Below, piece by piece: positions 26,324 through 36,085 of a stretch of DNA of 64,000 nt. The notes beneath the pieces were generated by a model, which saw only the letters and a list, made by a program, of their open reading frames with translations, was not told the origin of the DNA and did not search any database. The stretch comes from an uncultured Lachnospiraceae bacterium (GTDB lineage: Bacteria; Bacillota; Clostridia; Lachnospirales; Lachnospiraceae). The stretch covers positions 96,972-160,971 of the forward strand of contig CAJUJK010000007.1 of assembly GCA_910586705.1 (NCBI GenBank), read 5' to 3'. The position numbers and the translations under genes were made by a program. How positions within the stretch are numbered: the stretch's first letter is position 1; each line of letters begins with the position of its first letter.

Positions 26324-27250
26324 TTATTTATAGTATGTATCGTAGTTCACAAGCTCATCCAGAAGTTTCGGGAGCTGCTCGTCCATGGTCTCGTCCGAGA
26401 ACTGGCATGTTCCCACCGCCTTGTGTCCGCCGCCGCCATACTTGAGCATCAGGCTTCCCACATTGACATTGGAAGTACGGTTTAATACGCTGTACCCCAC
26501 CGCCGCGGAACACCCCAGACCGCCTCTTCCGTTGACGATCCACGCGGAAATATTCTGCTCCGGGTACATGCTGTAGATCAGGAAACGGTTCCCGGAATAA
26601 ATCGGGTCAACGCCACGCAGGTCGGAAATGATCACGTCCTTCTCCACGCGCGTGTGCGCCTTCACCATCTCCCTGAATTTCTCATCCTGTTCCCGATAGA
26701 TGTCTATGCGTTCCTGCACGTCGGGCAGCGCCAGAATCTCCTCGGTGCTCATGGTGCGGCAGCACTCCATCAGTTTCTCCATCAACTGATAGTTGGAGAT
26801 CGTGAAATTGCGCCATCTGCCAAGCCCCGTGCGGGGATCCATCAGAAATCCGACGAGAATCCATCCCTGCGGGTTCTGAATCTCATCTATGGTCAGATTG
26901 CCGGAATCGACTTTATCGACTGCCACCATCATATCGTCAAAATGGGAAAAACGCTCCTGACCGCCGTAATACTCATAAATAATACGCGCGCAGGAAGGTG
27001 TGATACGGCTCTCCCCTTTATACTTGCCCTTTAACTCGTTGCGTTCGTGTTCACTGGAGTGATGGTCGAACCAAAGCCCGCATCCCTCCACAAAGGGCAC
27101 GTTTGCCAGCACATCATTCTCGGTGATCTCCACAAGACCATCCTGCAAATCCTTCGGATGCGCAAATTTCCAACTGTCAATCAGACCGACTTCTTTTAAA
27201 AGCGCACCACATGCCAACCCGTCAAAATCAGATCGTGTCACTAATCTCAT
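26324..27250 (-). CDS. DHH family phosphoesterase (exopolyphosphatase-like)
   Basis: The protein has 308 residues from the ATG at 27250, with TAGGAG 7 bases upstream. The N-terminal DHH domain starts LVTRSDFDGLACG and carries the FDHHSSE motif. The C-terminal part ends with GGGGHKAVG, the DHHA1 substrate loop. These Mn2+-dependent cytoplasmic enzymes hydrolyse polyphosphate, oligonucleotides or cyclic dinucleotides; the exact substrate cannot be told here. It has its own promoter. Confidence 0.88.
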   Translation of the reverse strand: MRLVTRSDFDGLACGALLKEVGLIDSWKFAHPKDLQDGLVEITENDVLANVPFVEGCGLWFDHHSSEHERNELKGKYKGESRITPSCARIIYEYYGGQERFSHFDDMMVAVDKVDSGNLTIDEIQNPQGWILVGFLMDPRTGLGRWRNFTISNYQLMEKLMECCRTMSTEEILALPDVQERIDIYREQDEKFREMVKAHTRVEKDVIISDLRGVDPIYSGNRFLIYSMYPEQNISAWIVNGRGGLGCSAAVGYSVLNRTSNVNVGSLMLKYGGGGHKAVGTCQFSDETMDEQLPKLLDELVNYDTYYK

Positions 27251-27274
27251 CGCTTTTCTCCTATCCCATCCCAA

Positions 27275-27303
27275 AGTTTATGTCCCATAATGTGACCCGT
27301 CAA
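27275..27303 (-). promoter_or_regulatory. Promoter of the DHH phosphoesterase gene
   Basis: On the minus strand TTGACG (27298-27303) and TAAACT (27275-27280) are 17 bases apart, 25 bases before the start codon. It directly follows the addA terminator hairpin. Confidence 0.6.
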
Positions 27304-27305
27304 GT

Positions 27306-27340
27306 GAAATCAGGCATCTTCTCTGCAGCCGCCTGATTTC
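27306..27340 (-). terminator. Hairpin after addA
   Basis: GAAATCAGGC (27306-27315) and GCCTGATTTC (27331-27340) form a perfect 10-bp stem downstream of the addA stop codon. The T-tract is weak. Confidence 0.6.
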
Positions 27341-27400
27341 CCGCTTACATACTATAGATTATAAAGGATAGCCCCCCGCTTTTCAAGAAAAAAATCAAGC

Positions 27401-30400
27401 TCAGAGCCAGATCGACGTGGGTCCGTCCTGCGGCGCAATCACGGTGATTTCCTGTCCCAGTTTAAAGGAATAGAGAATCCGCTCCTTCACCGGCTTGCCG
27501 GAAGCCCCCGGCTCATAACCGTAAATCTGCGCAAGCGCCTCACTGTAATAGACAAGCTGGGTCTGGTACCGCTTTACCAGCTCCTCCGGCGTGGAAACGG
27601 CGTCCGTCTTGTAGTCCAGCACCACGAACCCGTCCTCCTCCTCGAAAAAGACGTCGATAATACCCTGCACCAGCACCGTCTCCTCCGCAGGGAAACCGCT
27701 CCCCAGACGGCTCGCCGGAAGCCCCATCACAAAAGGCTGCTCCTTAAAAAGTTTCCCGGCACATGCCGCTTGTGCCATGCGGTGCGCCACCCGGCACGTC
27801 AGAAAATCCACAAGTTTCGGCACGGACACCACTTCATAATAACTCTGCGGCAGTCTGCCCGTCTGCAGCATCCGCTCCATCTGTTCCCCTAGAAATATCT
27901 CCGCGGTATGCCGGTCTGTATTGACTTCGTCGGTCACTTCCCGGAAATCGAGCAGCTCCATCACCTTATGGAAAGCGCTTCCGCGCATGGAGCCGCTGAC
28001 AGCCTCGTCACCCCTTAGGAATCTCGGCAGATAGGGAACCGCCGGTTTCTCCTCAAAGAGCTTCGCCGCGGCTTCGTCCGTCTCCTGCATACCGGCAAGC
28101 TTCAATTCCGATACGGTAGTCTTTGTATAAAGATCGCGCAGATTTCCGTGCGGATATTCGTAGGAAAACCGCCGTGACAGCTCTGTCATAAGGTTCTCAT
28201 CCACCGCTTCTGCGGCATCGGCAGAAAGCAGTTTTTTCCTCGCCTCCATTCCCAGAACCGTCTCCTCTATCTTTTTCTCCACCACGTGATCCCATCCGGT
28301 CAATTTTACCGCAAACGGCAGATCCGCGTCATGTTCCGGGACGTCCGGGTCCGGCTCCATCCCGCACGCCCCGTAAAAGCCGTCCAGGCACCGGCTGCCG
28401 GAAAGCGCGGCGAGCAGCAGCGACAAAAAGCTGTCCTGCCCCAGCAGCACGTCATAGGAGAGCAGGCTGCGTTTGCGCCGCCGAAGCGGAAGAAGCGCCG
28501 CCGCCGTCTTTTCCGGGATTTTGACCACTCCGGTCAGAATCAGTTTTTCCTCCGCTCTGGTCATCGCCACATACAGAATGCGCAGTTCCTCCGCCAGACT
28601 GTCCCGCCGCAATTTTAGCGCGACGGCGTTTTTGCGCAGATTCTTCCCTTTCACCCGCCTTTCGGGATCCACATAGTCCACGCCGATTCCCGCGTCCACA
28701 TCCACCGCCAGAATGCCGCTGCCCTCCTTTTTGCGAAAGCCCGCCGCCAGTCCCGACACAAAGCAGACGGGAAACTCCAGCCCCTTGCTCTTGTGGATGC
28801 TCATAATCCGCACCACGTCCGCGTTCTCATCCTGCATTGCCGCCTCGCCGTAATCCACTTCGTACTTCTCCAGCTGTTCCATGTAACGCAGGAAATGATA
28901 AAGCCCGAAGTAGCTCGTCTTCTCGTAGTCCGCCGCCTTCACCAGAAGCATCTCCACGTTGGCACGCCGCCTGCCGCCGTCAGCCCTTGCCGTCACATGA
29001 TGCAGATACCCTGTCTCCCGCAGAATGACCTGCAGCAGTTCGTGTACCGAAAGGTAGACGGACATGTTTCTGTATGCGGCGATTTTGTCGAGAAACCGTC
29101 TGATTTTGGCTTGTAACGCTTCGCTGATTCCCTGCTGCCCACGGTCCGCCCGGGTTTCGCCGCCCGCCCGGTCTGCGCAGGCCGTCAGCGCGTCGTAGAG
29201 ATATTTCTTTTTCGGGTACGCCGCACGCACGAGCGCGATCTCCTCCTCGGAAAAGCCGCCCAGATACGAGTGCAGCACCCCGTAGAGGGGAATGTCCTGC
29301 AGCGGATTGTCCAGCACCCGCAGGAAATGCAGCAGCTCCTGTACTTCCGGCGCCGCGAAATACCCGGTTCGGGAAGTTACATGGACGGGAATCCCCTCCT
29401 CCTCCAGCACACGCTTGAAAACCTCGTCCCAGCCGGAGAGGGTGCGCAGCAGAATCACAATGTCCCGGTAAGACGCCCGCCGCAGTCCCCCTGTCTCCTT
29501 GTCCGCCATCTGGAACTCCCCAAGAAGTGTCCTGATCTGCGCCGCCACACCGTAAGCCTCCTGTTCCTTTGCGGAGAGTTCCGCCTCTGCCTCCTCCCGG
29601 AACAAAAGAAACTGGGTCACATTCGATACGTCCTCAGAAAGCCCGCCCTCCCGCTCCGGGTAGGAAGCCCCGGCATACAGCGCCGCCTTCTCATCATAGA
29701 CTATACCGCCCATTTCCTTTCCCATGATCCGCGCAAAAACGGTGTTTACACTGTCGATCACCGCCCCGCGGCTCCTGAAGTTCTGATGCAGGTCGATCCG
29801 CCGGGCATTTTCCTCCCCTCTGCCGTAAACCTCCTGCTTTTCCAGAAACAGTTCTGGTCTCGCCAGCCGGAACTTATAGATGCTCTGCTTCACATCCCCC
29901 ACCATAAAGCGGTTGTACCGCCCCTCGGACTCCCCGCTGATGCAGGAAAGGAGGTACTCCTGCACCATGTTGCTGTCCTGATACTCGTCGATCAGAATTT
30001 CATGGAAACGGTCCCGATAAGCGAGCGCCGTCTCCGTCGGCACGTAGCCGTCTCCCTCCCTGCGCAGTAAAATCTGCAGGGCAAAGTGTTCGATATCGTC
30101 AAAATCCAGTATATTTTTATCCCGCTTTGCCGCATCGTATGCCGCCTTAAAAGCAAGTGTCAGATCCACCAGCGCTTCCACCGCCGTCTGACACCCTTCC
30201 ATCTGCCTGCGCACCTGCCCTGCCGAACCGCAAAAAAACTGTGTCCGCAATTCAGAGAGAGCTTCTTTCACGCCGTCCCGCAGGCTTTTCGCCGCCTCAC
30301 GCTTCGTCTGCGAAACGGAAGTATCCCGCTTGGAGGGAAGCCTGTCAAAAGCCACCGCGCCAAAAGCGGCGCAGAGGCTGTCATAATCTGCCGTCCCGTC

Positions 30401-31291
30401 AAAACGGCGCTCTTTCTCTGAACTGCCCGGAGCGTCACCGGCAGCCTTCGCAGCTTCGGTTTCTTCCTTCGCCTCCCCGCCGCCACACAGCCCAAGCAGC
30501 CGCGCCACCATCTCCCGCTCTCTCTCGAGCAGCGCCCCGTAAAAATACGGTCCGTCCGGCTCCTCGCACAGCCGAAGCGCCGCCTCCAGTTTATCCATGC
30601 AGCCCTGCAGCGCATAGCGGGTATGTTCCATGAACAGTGCCGCCCACGGAAGCGCCAACAGCTCCTGCTCCTCTTCTCCCGCCGCGCCGAAACGGTAGTC
30701 CCCCTTCCGCGCTGCAAGCCACTCCTCCGGGAAAGGCATACTCATGGCGAAATCGTAGAGTTTCAGCACCTCCTTTTCCACCGCCTCATCCCTGTTTCCG
30801 ACGCTGAAATATTCCATACAGTGCAAAAAAGCCGGATCTTCTTTCCCGTAAGCGTCCTCAATCACATCCGCCAGCACATCAGCGCGCAGAAGTTTCAGCT
30901 CCCCCTCCTCCGCAATCCGGAAACCGGGGTCCAGACCGATCGTATGAAACTGGTTTCGCAGGACAAAAAGGCAGAAACTGTCTATGGTGGTGATCTGCGC
31001 GTTGTAGAGCAGCGTGGTCTGCCGCTGTAAATGCTCGTTCTCCGGCTCCCGCGCCAGCCTGTCATTCAAGGCGCGGCTGACCCGCTCCCGCATCTGGGCG
31101 GCAGCCGCGTTGGTAAAGGTCACCACCAGAAGCCTGTCGATATCCACCGGGTTCTCCCCGCCGCACACCATCTCCACGATCCGCTCCACCAAAACCGCCG
31201 TCTTGCCGGAGCCCGCCGCCGCGGAAATGAGAAGATTACAGCCCCTGCTCTCTATCACCTGTCTCTGTGTATCTGTAAATGTGATTCCCAT
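27401..31291 (-). CDS. addA: Helicase-exonuclease AddA
   Basis: The 1296-residue UvrD-like helicase is the partner of AddB in double-strand-break end resection. Walker A is AAAGSGKTAVLVERI near residue 25. Further helicase motifs are FDDIEH, ILIDEYQDSN, GDVKQSIYKFR, MSIHKSKGLEFPV and LRILYVAMTRAEEKL. The C-terminal RecB-type nuclease domain has the VLDYKTD motif. At about 1,300 residues it is slightly longer than most relatives. It follows addB by 60 bases. Confidence 0.96.
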   Translation of the reverse strand: MGITFTDTQRQVIESRGCNLLISAAAGSGKTAVLVERIVEMVCGGENPVDIDRLLVVTFTNAAAAQMRERVSRALNDRLAREPENEHLQRQTTLLYNAQITTIDSFCLFVLRNQFHTIGLDPGFRIAEEGELKLLRADVLADVIEDAYGKEDPAFLHCMEYFSVGNRDEAVEKEVLKLYDFAMSMPFPEEWLAARKGDYRFGAAGEEEQELLALPWAALFMEHTRYALQGCMDKLEAALRLCEEPDGPYFYGALLEREREMVARLLGLCGGGEAKEETEAAKAAGDAPGSSEKERRFDGTADYDSLCAAFGAVAFDRLPSKRDTSVSQTKREAAKSLRDGVKEALSELRTQFFCGSAGQVRRQMEGCQTAVEALVDLTLAFKAAYDAAKRDKNILDFDDIEHFALQILLRREGDGYVPTETALAYRDRFHEILIDEYQDSNMVQEYLLSCISGESEGRYNRFMVGDVKQSIYKFRLARPELFLEKQEVYGRGEENARRIDLHQNFRSRGAVIDSVNTVFARIMGKEMGGIVYDEKAALYAGASYPEREGGLSEDVSNVTQFLLFREEAEAELSAKEQEAYGVAAQIRTLLGEFQMADKETGGLRRASYRDIVILLRTLSGWDEVFKRVLEEEGIPVHVTSRTGYFAAPEVQELLHFLRVLDNPLQDIPLYGVLHSYLGGFSEEEIALVRAAYPKKKYLYDALTACADRAGGETRADRGQQGISEALQAKIRRFLDKIAAYRNMSVYLSVHELLQVILRETGYLHHVTARADGGRRRANVEMLLVKAADYEKTSYFGLYHFLRYMEQLEKYEVDYGEAAMQDENADVVRIMSIHKSKGLEFPVCFVSGLAAGFRKKEGSGILAVDVDAGIGVDYVDPERRVKGKNLRKNAVALKLRRDSLAEELRILYVAMTRAEEKLILTGVVKIPEKTAAALLPLRRRKRSLLSYDVLLGQDSFLSLLLAALSGSRCLDGFYGACGMEPDPDVPEHDADLPFAVKLTGWDHVVEKKIEETVLGMEARKKLLSADAAEAVDENLMTELSRRFSYEYPHGNLRDLYTKTTVSELKLAGMQETDEAAAKLFEEKPAVPYLPRFLRGDEAVSGSMRGSAFHKVMELLDFREVTDEVNTDRHTAEIFLGEQMERMLQTGRLPQSYYEVVSVPKLVDFLTCRVAHRMAQAACAGKLFKEQPFVMGLPASRLGSGFPAEETVLVQGIIDVFFEEEDGFVVLDYKTDAVSTPEELVKRYQTQLVYYSEALAQIYGYEPGASGKPVKERILYSFKLGQEITVIAPQDGPTSIWL

Positions 31292-31351
31292 AGTATCTCC
31301 CTGCCTTACCTCTCCCCTGCACTTCCCTCATGTCACATCTATGCAGCGCTT

Positions 31352-34300
31352 TCACTTCTCTTCCCCGCCGCCATTGTCCGTTTCCTCCCGCATCTTCTCA
31401 AGCGCTTCCTCCGCCTTCAGCTTCGCAAGTTTCCTCGGCTGATAGCCCGCCGCCCCGGCGTCGAAACCACAGACATGCTTGTAGGCGCAGTAAGTACATG
31501 CCTTCTCCGCACCCAGCTCACAGGGATTGACCGCTATGGTCCCATCCAGAATCTCCCTTCCCAGACTGCGAATTTTGTGGTTTACATAATTCGAGACCAT
31601 CTGCATGTCCTCCGCCGATATGACACTGGAGACAGCCGAGAAACTGCCGTCCTTTTTCCGCTCTAGCGGCAGAATATCGGACTTATCCGTAAATTCACCG
31701 TCCAGCATTCTGACGGCTTCGTCGTCTTTATTGACTATTCCAGTCATCTTCAATTCCTGCAAAATACGGCTGTTTATCTCCTCCGGCGAAAGTTCCTCCC
31801 CCTCCACCACGGGGTCCGCCACCCGGTAGTAAAGCATCGCCGCAGGCACCGCCTCCTTACCGGGGTATTTCTTCTGCACAAGTTCCACCGCCGCGTTCAT
31901 ATAGACCACAAGCTGTAACTGCAGCCCATAGTAGAGCGCCGCCAGGTCGAACCGCCTGTCCCCGGACTTGTAGTCGATGACTTTCACATAAACCCGTTCC
32001 TCCGTCTCCCCGATATCCACCCGGTCAATCCTGCCGCGCAGTCGCAGCTTTTCCTTTTCACTGAGCGCGATATTCAGGGAGTCCAGATTTTCCAGCACAT
32101 CGAAGGAAACCTCAAAAGCCTCCGGCAGAAACTGTCCTTTCAGAAGCTGTGTCTGAAGCGTGTCCACCGTGCGGTTTAAAATCCGCTCCATCCGCGCCAG
32201 CAGATGCCTGTTCCTCGCATTGCTGTAAAGAATTGTCTCCCCGTAGGACGCGGCGCAGGCAGTAAGCGTCTCCGCAACAAGTTTACGCCCCTCCTCCTTC
32301 GGGAAATCCAGCCATGTATAACCGTGTTCTTTCAGCCTCTCAGAAAAACCCTCCAGCACGCCGTGGAACAGGTTCCCCATATCCGCCGCCTCAAAGCTGT
32401 ACTCGCTCCGCTCCCGCAGACGGAGCCCGTACTGCAAAAAATGGGCGTAAGCGCAGGCGGCATATTTTTCCAGACGGCTGACACTGTTTAAGAGAGACGC
32501 GCCGTACAGAGCCGCCGCCGCCGCCCGGGAGAGCGGCGTGTCCTCATGTCTTGCAAACGCCGTCTCCACCAGATCCCCGGTCTGTCCCCGGTACTGGGGA
32601 TTCCCGTCATAACAACGGTAAAATGTGACAAGCGTCCTTTGCTCCTCCTCATCCAAGCGCCCAGCCGCGTACTCCCGCAGTAAATCCGTAAAAAAGCCCA
32701 AACCGTCCGCACTACAGAGCAGCTGCTCTTCCACCGCCTCCCGCTCCGGCGTTTCCACGGCAAGTCCGGGATACAACCCCTGCAGAAGTTCCACCAGATA
32801 GGCAGGGCGCAGAGACCTGCCGTCCTCCCCCACTCTGGCGTAGGACAGGTAAAGCGCCTCCGACGGCTTTGTCATATTCAGATACAGATAGAGCCGCTGG
32901 ATGTACATCTGCTCCCTCGGCGAGGGCGCAAGCTCGATATCAGACTCCCGCAGGAACTCCCGGTCAAGATCCGAGATAATCCCGCCCCCGGAGCCTTTCG
33001 GGATATTGCCGTCATTCACGCCGAGAAAAAACAGCACCTTGACCTGCTTCAGACGTGTCCTCTCGATATCTCCCACGAGAATACGGTCCACATTCTGGGG
33101 AATCGTCCCCACCGTGATCTCCGCAAGCCCGGAATCCAGAATATCCGCAAACTCCTTAAGGGTCAGCTCCTCCTCCGACAAAAGCCCTTCAATCTGGTCC
33201 AGCAGGTCGATCACCAGCGGATAAATCTGCCCATACTCCTTGGCTCTGGCAAGTTCTCCCTCCTCTTTAAATTTCTTCTCAAAATCCGACAGCTTCTGCT
33301 GTACCTCGTTTGCCACGAGAAACTGATAGAGGGCGCGCACCATTTCCCCCGCTGTTTTAAGCGGCTCAAAAAACGGCAGCATCTGTTCCATCAGCCGTTC
33401 GCGCATGGCATTGCAGTCGGCAAGCGACGCCAGAGACGCCTCCTCACCCTCCGGCTCCTCCTCCCTGTAAGTGAATGCTTCGCTCCATCGTTTCCGCCCT
33501 CTGATCCCGAAACGGCGCACATAATTTTCCAGCCTGTCCACTTCCTCCCCGGTAAAGCCCGCAAGCCCCGTGCGCAGATAGTGAAAGACCGCGTCAAAAC
33601 TGAAATCCTGCAATATCATCTGCAGCGCGCTTCGCACATAGGACGCGAAGGGATTGCCCAGAATGCCCCTCGTCTGATCGATATAAATGGGAATGTCAAA
33701 ACGGTCAAAAACCTCTTTCGCCTCTTTCCCGTACACCCCCATGTTACCTGTCACCACGGCGATATCACGGTAACACAGCCCTTCCGACTTCAAAAGTTCC
33801 CTGCGGATGGCAATACAGGTCTGCCGCAGTTCCTCCCCCGGCGTGGACGCCTCGATCAGATGAAGCCTTTCCGTCGCCCCCTCATATGCGCGGGACGGAT
33901 AGCGGAACAGATTCCGTTCCAAGTGCGCCAGCTCCGGATTGTCCGCAAAGCGGGGCAGCCGTCCTTCCTTTTTCTCCGTGCACCAGACCGGCGCTTCCTC
34001 CGCAATACCCGCCTCCCCGGCAAGCCTTTTTAAAACCGACACCGTTTTCTGACTCAGGTAAAACAATTTCTGCTCCCCCTCCACGCGATAGGGATTCTCC
34101 CGCTCGTCCATGGTGAGCGTAATAATGACTTTGTCGGTCAATCCAAGCAGTTCCTGAATCACCCGGTTCTGTATCGGCGTAAATCCTGTGAACCCGTCGA
34201 AGGCGATCACGCTGCCCCTCACAATCTCAGATTCCGGCAGCGCCGTCCGCAGCCTGTCAAGCGTCCCCTCTGTGGTGATAAAGCGGTCATGTATATACGC

Positions 34301-34801
34301 CCCGAATGCACGGTACAGATGCCGCAGATCCTGCAGCTTATAGTAGAGCGCCCCCCGCTCTTTCGCGTAGTCGATCAGCGTCTCCAGCTCCTTCTCCCCG
34401 ACGCCGTACTGCATAAACTCGGAGAGCGCCGACTTCACCTCGTGGATGTAGCCGATCCTGTGCAGGTGGCTGCCGAGCACCGTCAGCTTCTCCCGCTCCT
34501 GCCCTGCCACCTTGCGAAGCACCAGACTTTTTCCCGTATCGTCCAGAACCGGCAGTTCCTCTCCGCCCACCTCCTCAATGATCCGATGGGTCAGTCTGCC
34601 GAAGCTCAGCACGTCGATATTCATAATCGCGTGGCGCGGATGCTCCACCACCAGATCCATCTGGGTCTGCATGGTAAACTGGTCCGGCACGATCAGCAGA
34701 TAATTTTTCTCCGGGTGGCGCTGTGACTCCTCTATGATATAGTCATGCAGTTTCCGGCTTTTGCCGGCGCCGGAGGCGCCGAAATAAAATTGCAGGGACA
34801 T
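31352..34801 (-). CDS. addB: Helicase-exonuclease AddB
   Basis: The protein has about 1,149 residues. It begins MSLQFYFGASGAGKSRKL with a Walker A-like loop; the upstream in-frame ATG at 34807 is an alternative start. The C-terminal nuclease domain has VIDYKSGD. The four iron-sulfur cysteines are split as in the family: one in KYAACAYAHF near residue 815 and three in ACTYCAYKHVCGFD near the end. With AddA it unwinds and trims DNA ends and recognises Chi. Confidence 0.96.
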   Translation of the reverse strand: MSLQFYFGASGAGKSRKLHDYIIEESQRHPEKNYLLIVPDQFTMQTQMDLVVEHPRHAIMNIDVLSFGRLTHRIIEEVGGEELPVLDDTGKSLVLRKVAGQEREKLTVLGSHLHRIGYIHEVKSALSEFMQYGVGEKELETLIDYAKERGALYYKLQDLRHLYRAFGAYIHDRFITTEGTLDRLRTALPESEIVRGSVIAFDGFTGFTPIQNRVIQELLGLTDKVIITLTMDERENPYRVEGEQKLFYLSQKTVSVLKRLAGEAGIAEEAPVWCTEKKEGRLPRFADNPELAHLERNLFRYPSRAYEGATERLHLIEASTPGEELRQTCIAIRRELLKSEGLCYRDIAVVTGNMGVYGKEAKEVFDRFDIPIYIDQTRGILGNPFASYVRSALQMILQDFSFDAVFHYLRTGLAGFTGEEVDRLENYVRRFGIRGRKRWSEAFTYREEEPEGEEASLASLADCNAMRERLMEQMLPFFEPLKTAGEMVRALYQFLVANEVQQKLSDFEKKFKEEGELARAKEYGQIYPLVIDLLDQIEGLLSEEELTLKEFADILDSGLAEITVGTIPQNVDRILVGDIERTRLKQVKVLFFLGVNDGNIPKGSGGGIISDLDREFLRESDIELAPSPREQMYIQRLYLYLNMTKPSEALYLSYARVGEDGRSLRPAYLVELLQGLYPGLAVETPEREAVEEQLLCSADGLGFFTDLLREYAAGRLDEEEQRTLVTFYRCYDGNPQYRGQTGDLVETAFARHEDTPLSRAAAAALYGASLLNSVSRLEKYAACAYAHFLQYGLRLRERSEYSFEAADMGNLFHGVLEGFSERLKEHGYTWLDFPKEEGRKLVAETLTACAASYGETILYSNARNRHLLARMERILNRTVDTLQTQLLKGQFLPEAFEVSFDVLENLDSLNIALSEKEKLRLRGRIDRVDIGETEERVYVKVIDYKSGDRRFDLAALYYGLQLQLVVYMNAAVELVQKKYPGKEAVPAAMLYYRVADPVVEGEELSPEEINSRILQELKMTGIVNKDDEAVRMLDGEFTDKSDILPLERKKDGSFSAVSSVISAEDMQMVSNYVNHKIRSLGREILDGTIAVNPCELGAEKACTYCAYKHVCGFDAGAAGYQPRKLAKLKAEEALEKMREETDNGGGEEK

Positions 34802-34905
34802 GGGCATCTTTCCTCTTCGCTGCGATACACTGTTATCACAAAGCTATCCAATCATTGTTGTCACAAAACAAGCTTTACACTTCATAAGAAAACTCTAATA
34901 ATTAT

Positions 34906-34914
34906 ATTATAGCA
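34906..34914 (-). promoter_or_regulatory. Extended -10 promoter of addBA
   Basis: TGCTATAAT on the minus strand is a perfect extended -10 box, about 100 bases before addB, in a very AT-rich stretch. No good -35 is seen. Confidence 0.55.
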
Positions 34915-34983
34915 TGGGTTTAAATTATAGGTTTCCGGCGTGAATCTCACCGACATTGATAAGTTGAAAGAATAAACAGATGC

Positions 34984-35025
34984 GGAGAATGCCGTTTTTC
35001 AGGCATTCTCCCAAGTGAAACTTAG
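34984..35025. terminator. Hairpin repeat downstream of metQ
   Basis: GGAGAATGCC (34984-34993) and GGCATTCTCC (35002-35011) form a perfect 10-bp stem, followed by GAAACTTAG (35017-35025). The same two elements occur in the chvE-mmsA gap. It lies just after the metQ stop codon and probably terminates that operon; the minus-strand side is T-rich. Confidence 0.65.
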
Positions 35026-35030
35026 TACAT

Positions 35031-35843
35031 CTATTCAAACGGAATCACACCGCCGTCGTATGTATTGTTGATGTACTCCTTGATAGCGTCTGACTTAAGC
35101 GCCGCCACCAGCGCCTTGATCGCCTCGTTATTCTCATTGCCTTCCTTCACCGCGATCACATTCACATAGGTCTGTGCCGCCTCCGAATCAGACTGCTCGT
35201 ATGCCACAGCGTCCTTCGCCACGGAGAAACCTGCCTCCATCGCATAGTTGCCGTTCAGGACAACAAACGCCACCTCTTCCTTCACGCGGGGCACCTGCGC
35301 CGCCTCCAGTTCCTGAATCTCCACATTGTAAGGGTTATCCTCGATATCGCGCACGGTTGCCTCCAGACCTACCCCCTCTTTTAACGTCAGAATGCCGTTG
35401 TCCTGCAAAAGCAGAAGCGCTCTCGCCTCGTTGGTCGTGTCGTTGGGAACCGCAATCACGTCTCCCTCCGCGATCGCGGAAAGGTCGCTCTTCGTGCCGG
35501 GATAAATCCCGAAAGGCTCATAATGAATGCCGCCCGCGTTCACCAGATGCGTCCCCTGCTCCCCGTTAAAGGAATCCAGATAGGGAATGTGCTGGAAATA
35601 GTTTGCGTCAAACTCGCCGCTCTCCACCACCTGATTGGGCTGTACATAGTCGTTGAAAACCGTCACCTCAAGGGTGTAGCCCTGATCCGCCAGAATCGGC
35701 TTCACCTGTTCCAGAATTTCCGCATGGGGCGTTGCCGAAGCCGCCACCGTAATCGTGCCGTCATCCTTCTTCCCCCCGCAGCCCGTAAGCGCCGAAAGCG
35801 CAAGCGCCGCTACTATACTTGTTACAACCAGTTTCCTTTTCAT
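35031..35843 (-). CDS. metQ: Methionine-binding lipoprotein MetQ
   Basis: The 270-residue lipoprotein has a signal peptide with lipobox LTGC near residue 22. The NlpA/MetQ domain starts ITVAASATPHAEILEQVKPIL and contains the characteristic FNDYVQPNQVVESGEFDANY segment. It captures D/L-methionine for MetNI. It is the last gene of metN-metI-metQ, but is separated from metI by a 189-bp foldback element. Confidence 0.94.
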   Translation of the reverse strand: MKRKLVVTSIVAALALSALTGCGGKKDDGTITVAASATPHAEILEQVKPILADQGYTLEVTVFNDYVQPNQVVESGEFDANYFQHIPYLDSFNGEQGTHLVNAGGIHYEPFGIYPGTKSDLSAIAEGDVIAVPNDTTNEARALLLLQDNGILTLKEGVGLEATVRDIEDNPYNVEIQELEAAQVPRVKEEVAFVVLNGNYAMEAGFSVAKDAVAYEQSDSEAAQTYVNVIAVKEGNENNEAIKALVAALKSDAIKEYINNTYDGGVIPFE

Positions 35844-35871
35844 AATTTTCTCCTCCTCTTTATAATAGCAT

Positions 35872-36060
35872 TTGCAAAATCCCTCTCTGTGTTACCTTAA
35901 TTGTACAAATGACATAATTATAAGCAGACCCTTGGAAAACGCTGGTACTTAGCGAGGTCTTTTCGAGCTTAGTACCATTGCGTTTGGAACGGAGCGAAAG
36001 CGCGTCTGCGTTGATTATGTCATTTGTACAATCTCAGTAACGTAAAAGAGAGTTTCGCAA
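35872..36060. repeat. 189-bp foldback element inside the met operon
   Basis: The metI-metQ gap is filled by an imperfect inverted repeat. The best arms are ATTGTACAAATGACATAAT (35900-35918) and its perfect complement at 36014-36032. Flanking GTTAC and TTGC...AAA matches extend the outer arms to 35872 and 36060. A nested inner stem GGTACTTAGC/GCTTAGTACC lies near 35943-35975. It has no coding potential and looks like a MITE or REP-like insertion. Confidence 0.7.
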
Positions 36061-36085
36061 CTACCTATCATCTATGTAAAACGGT

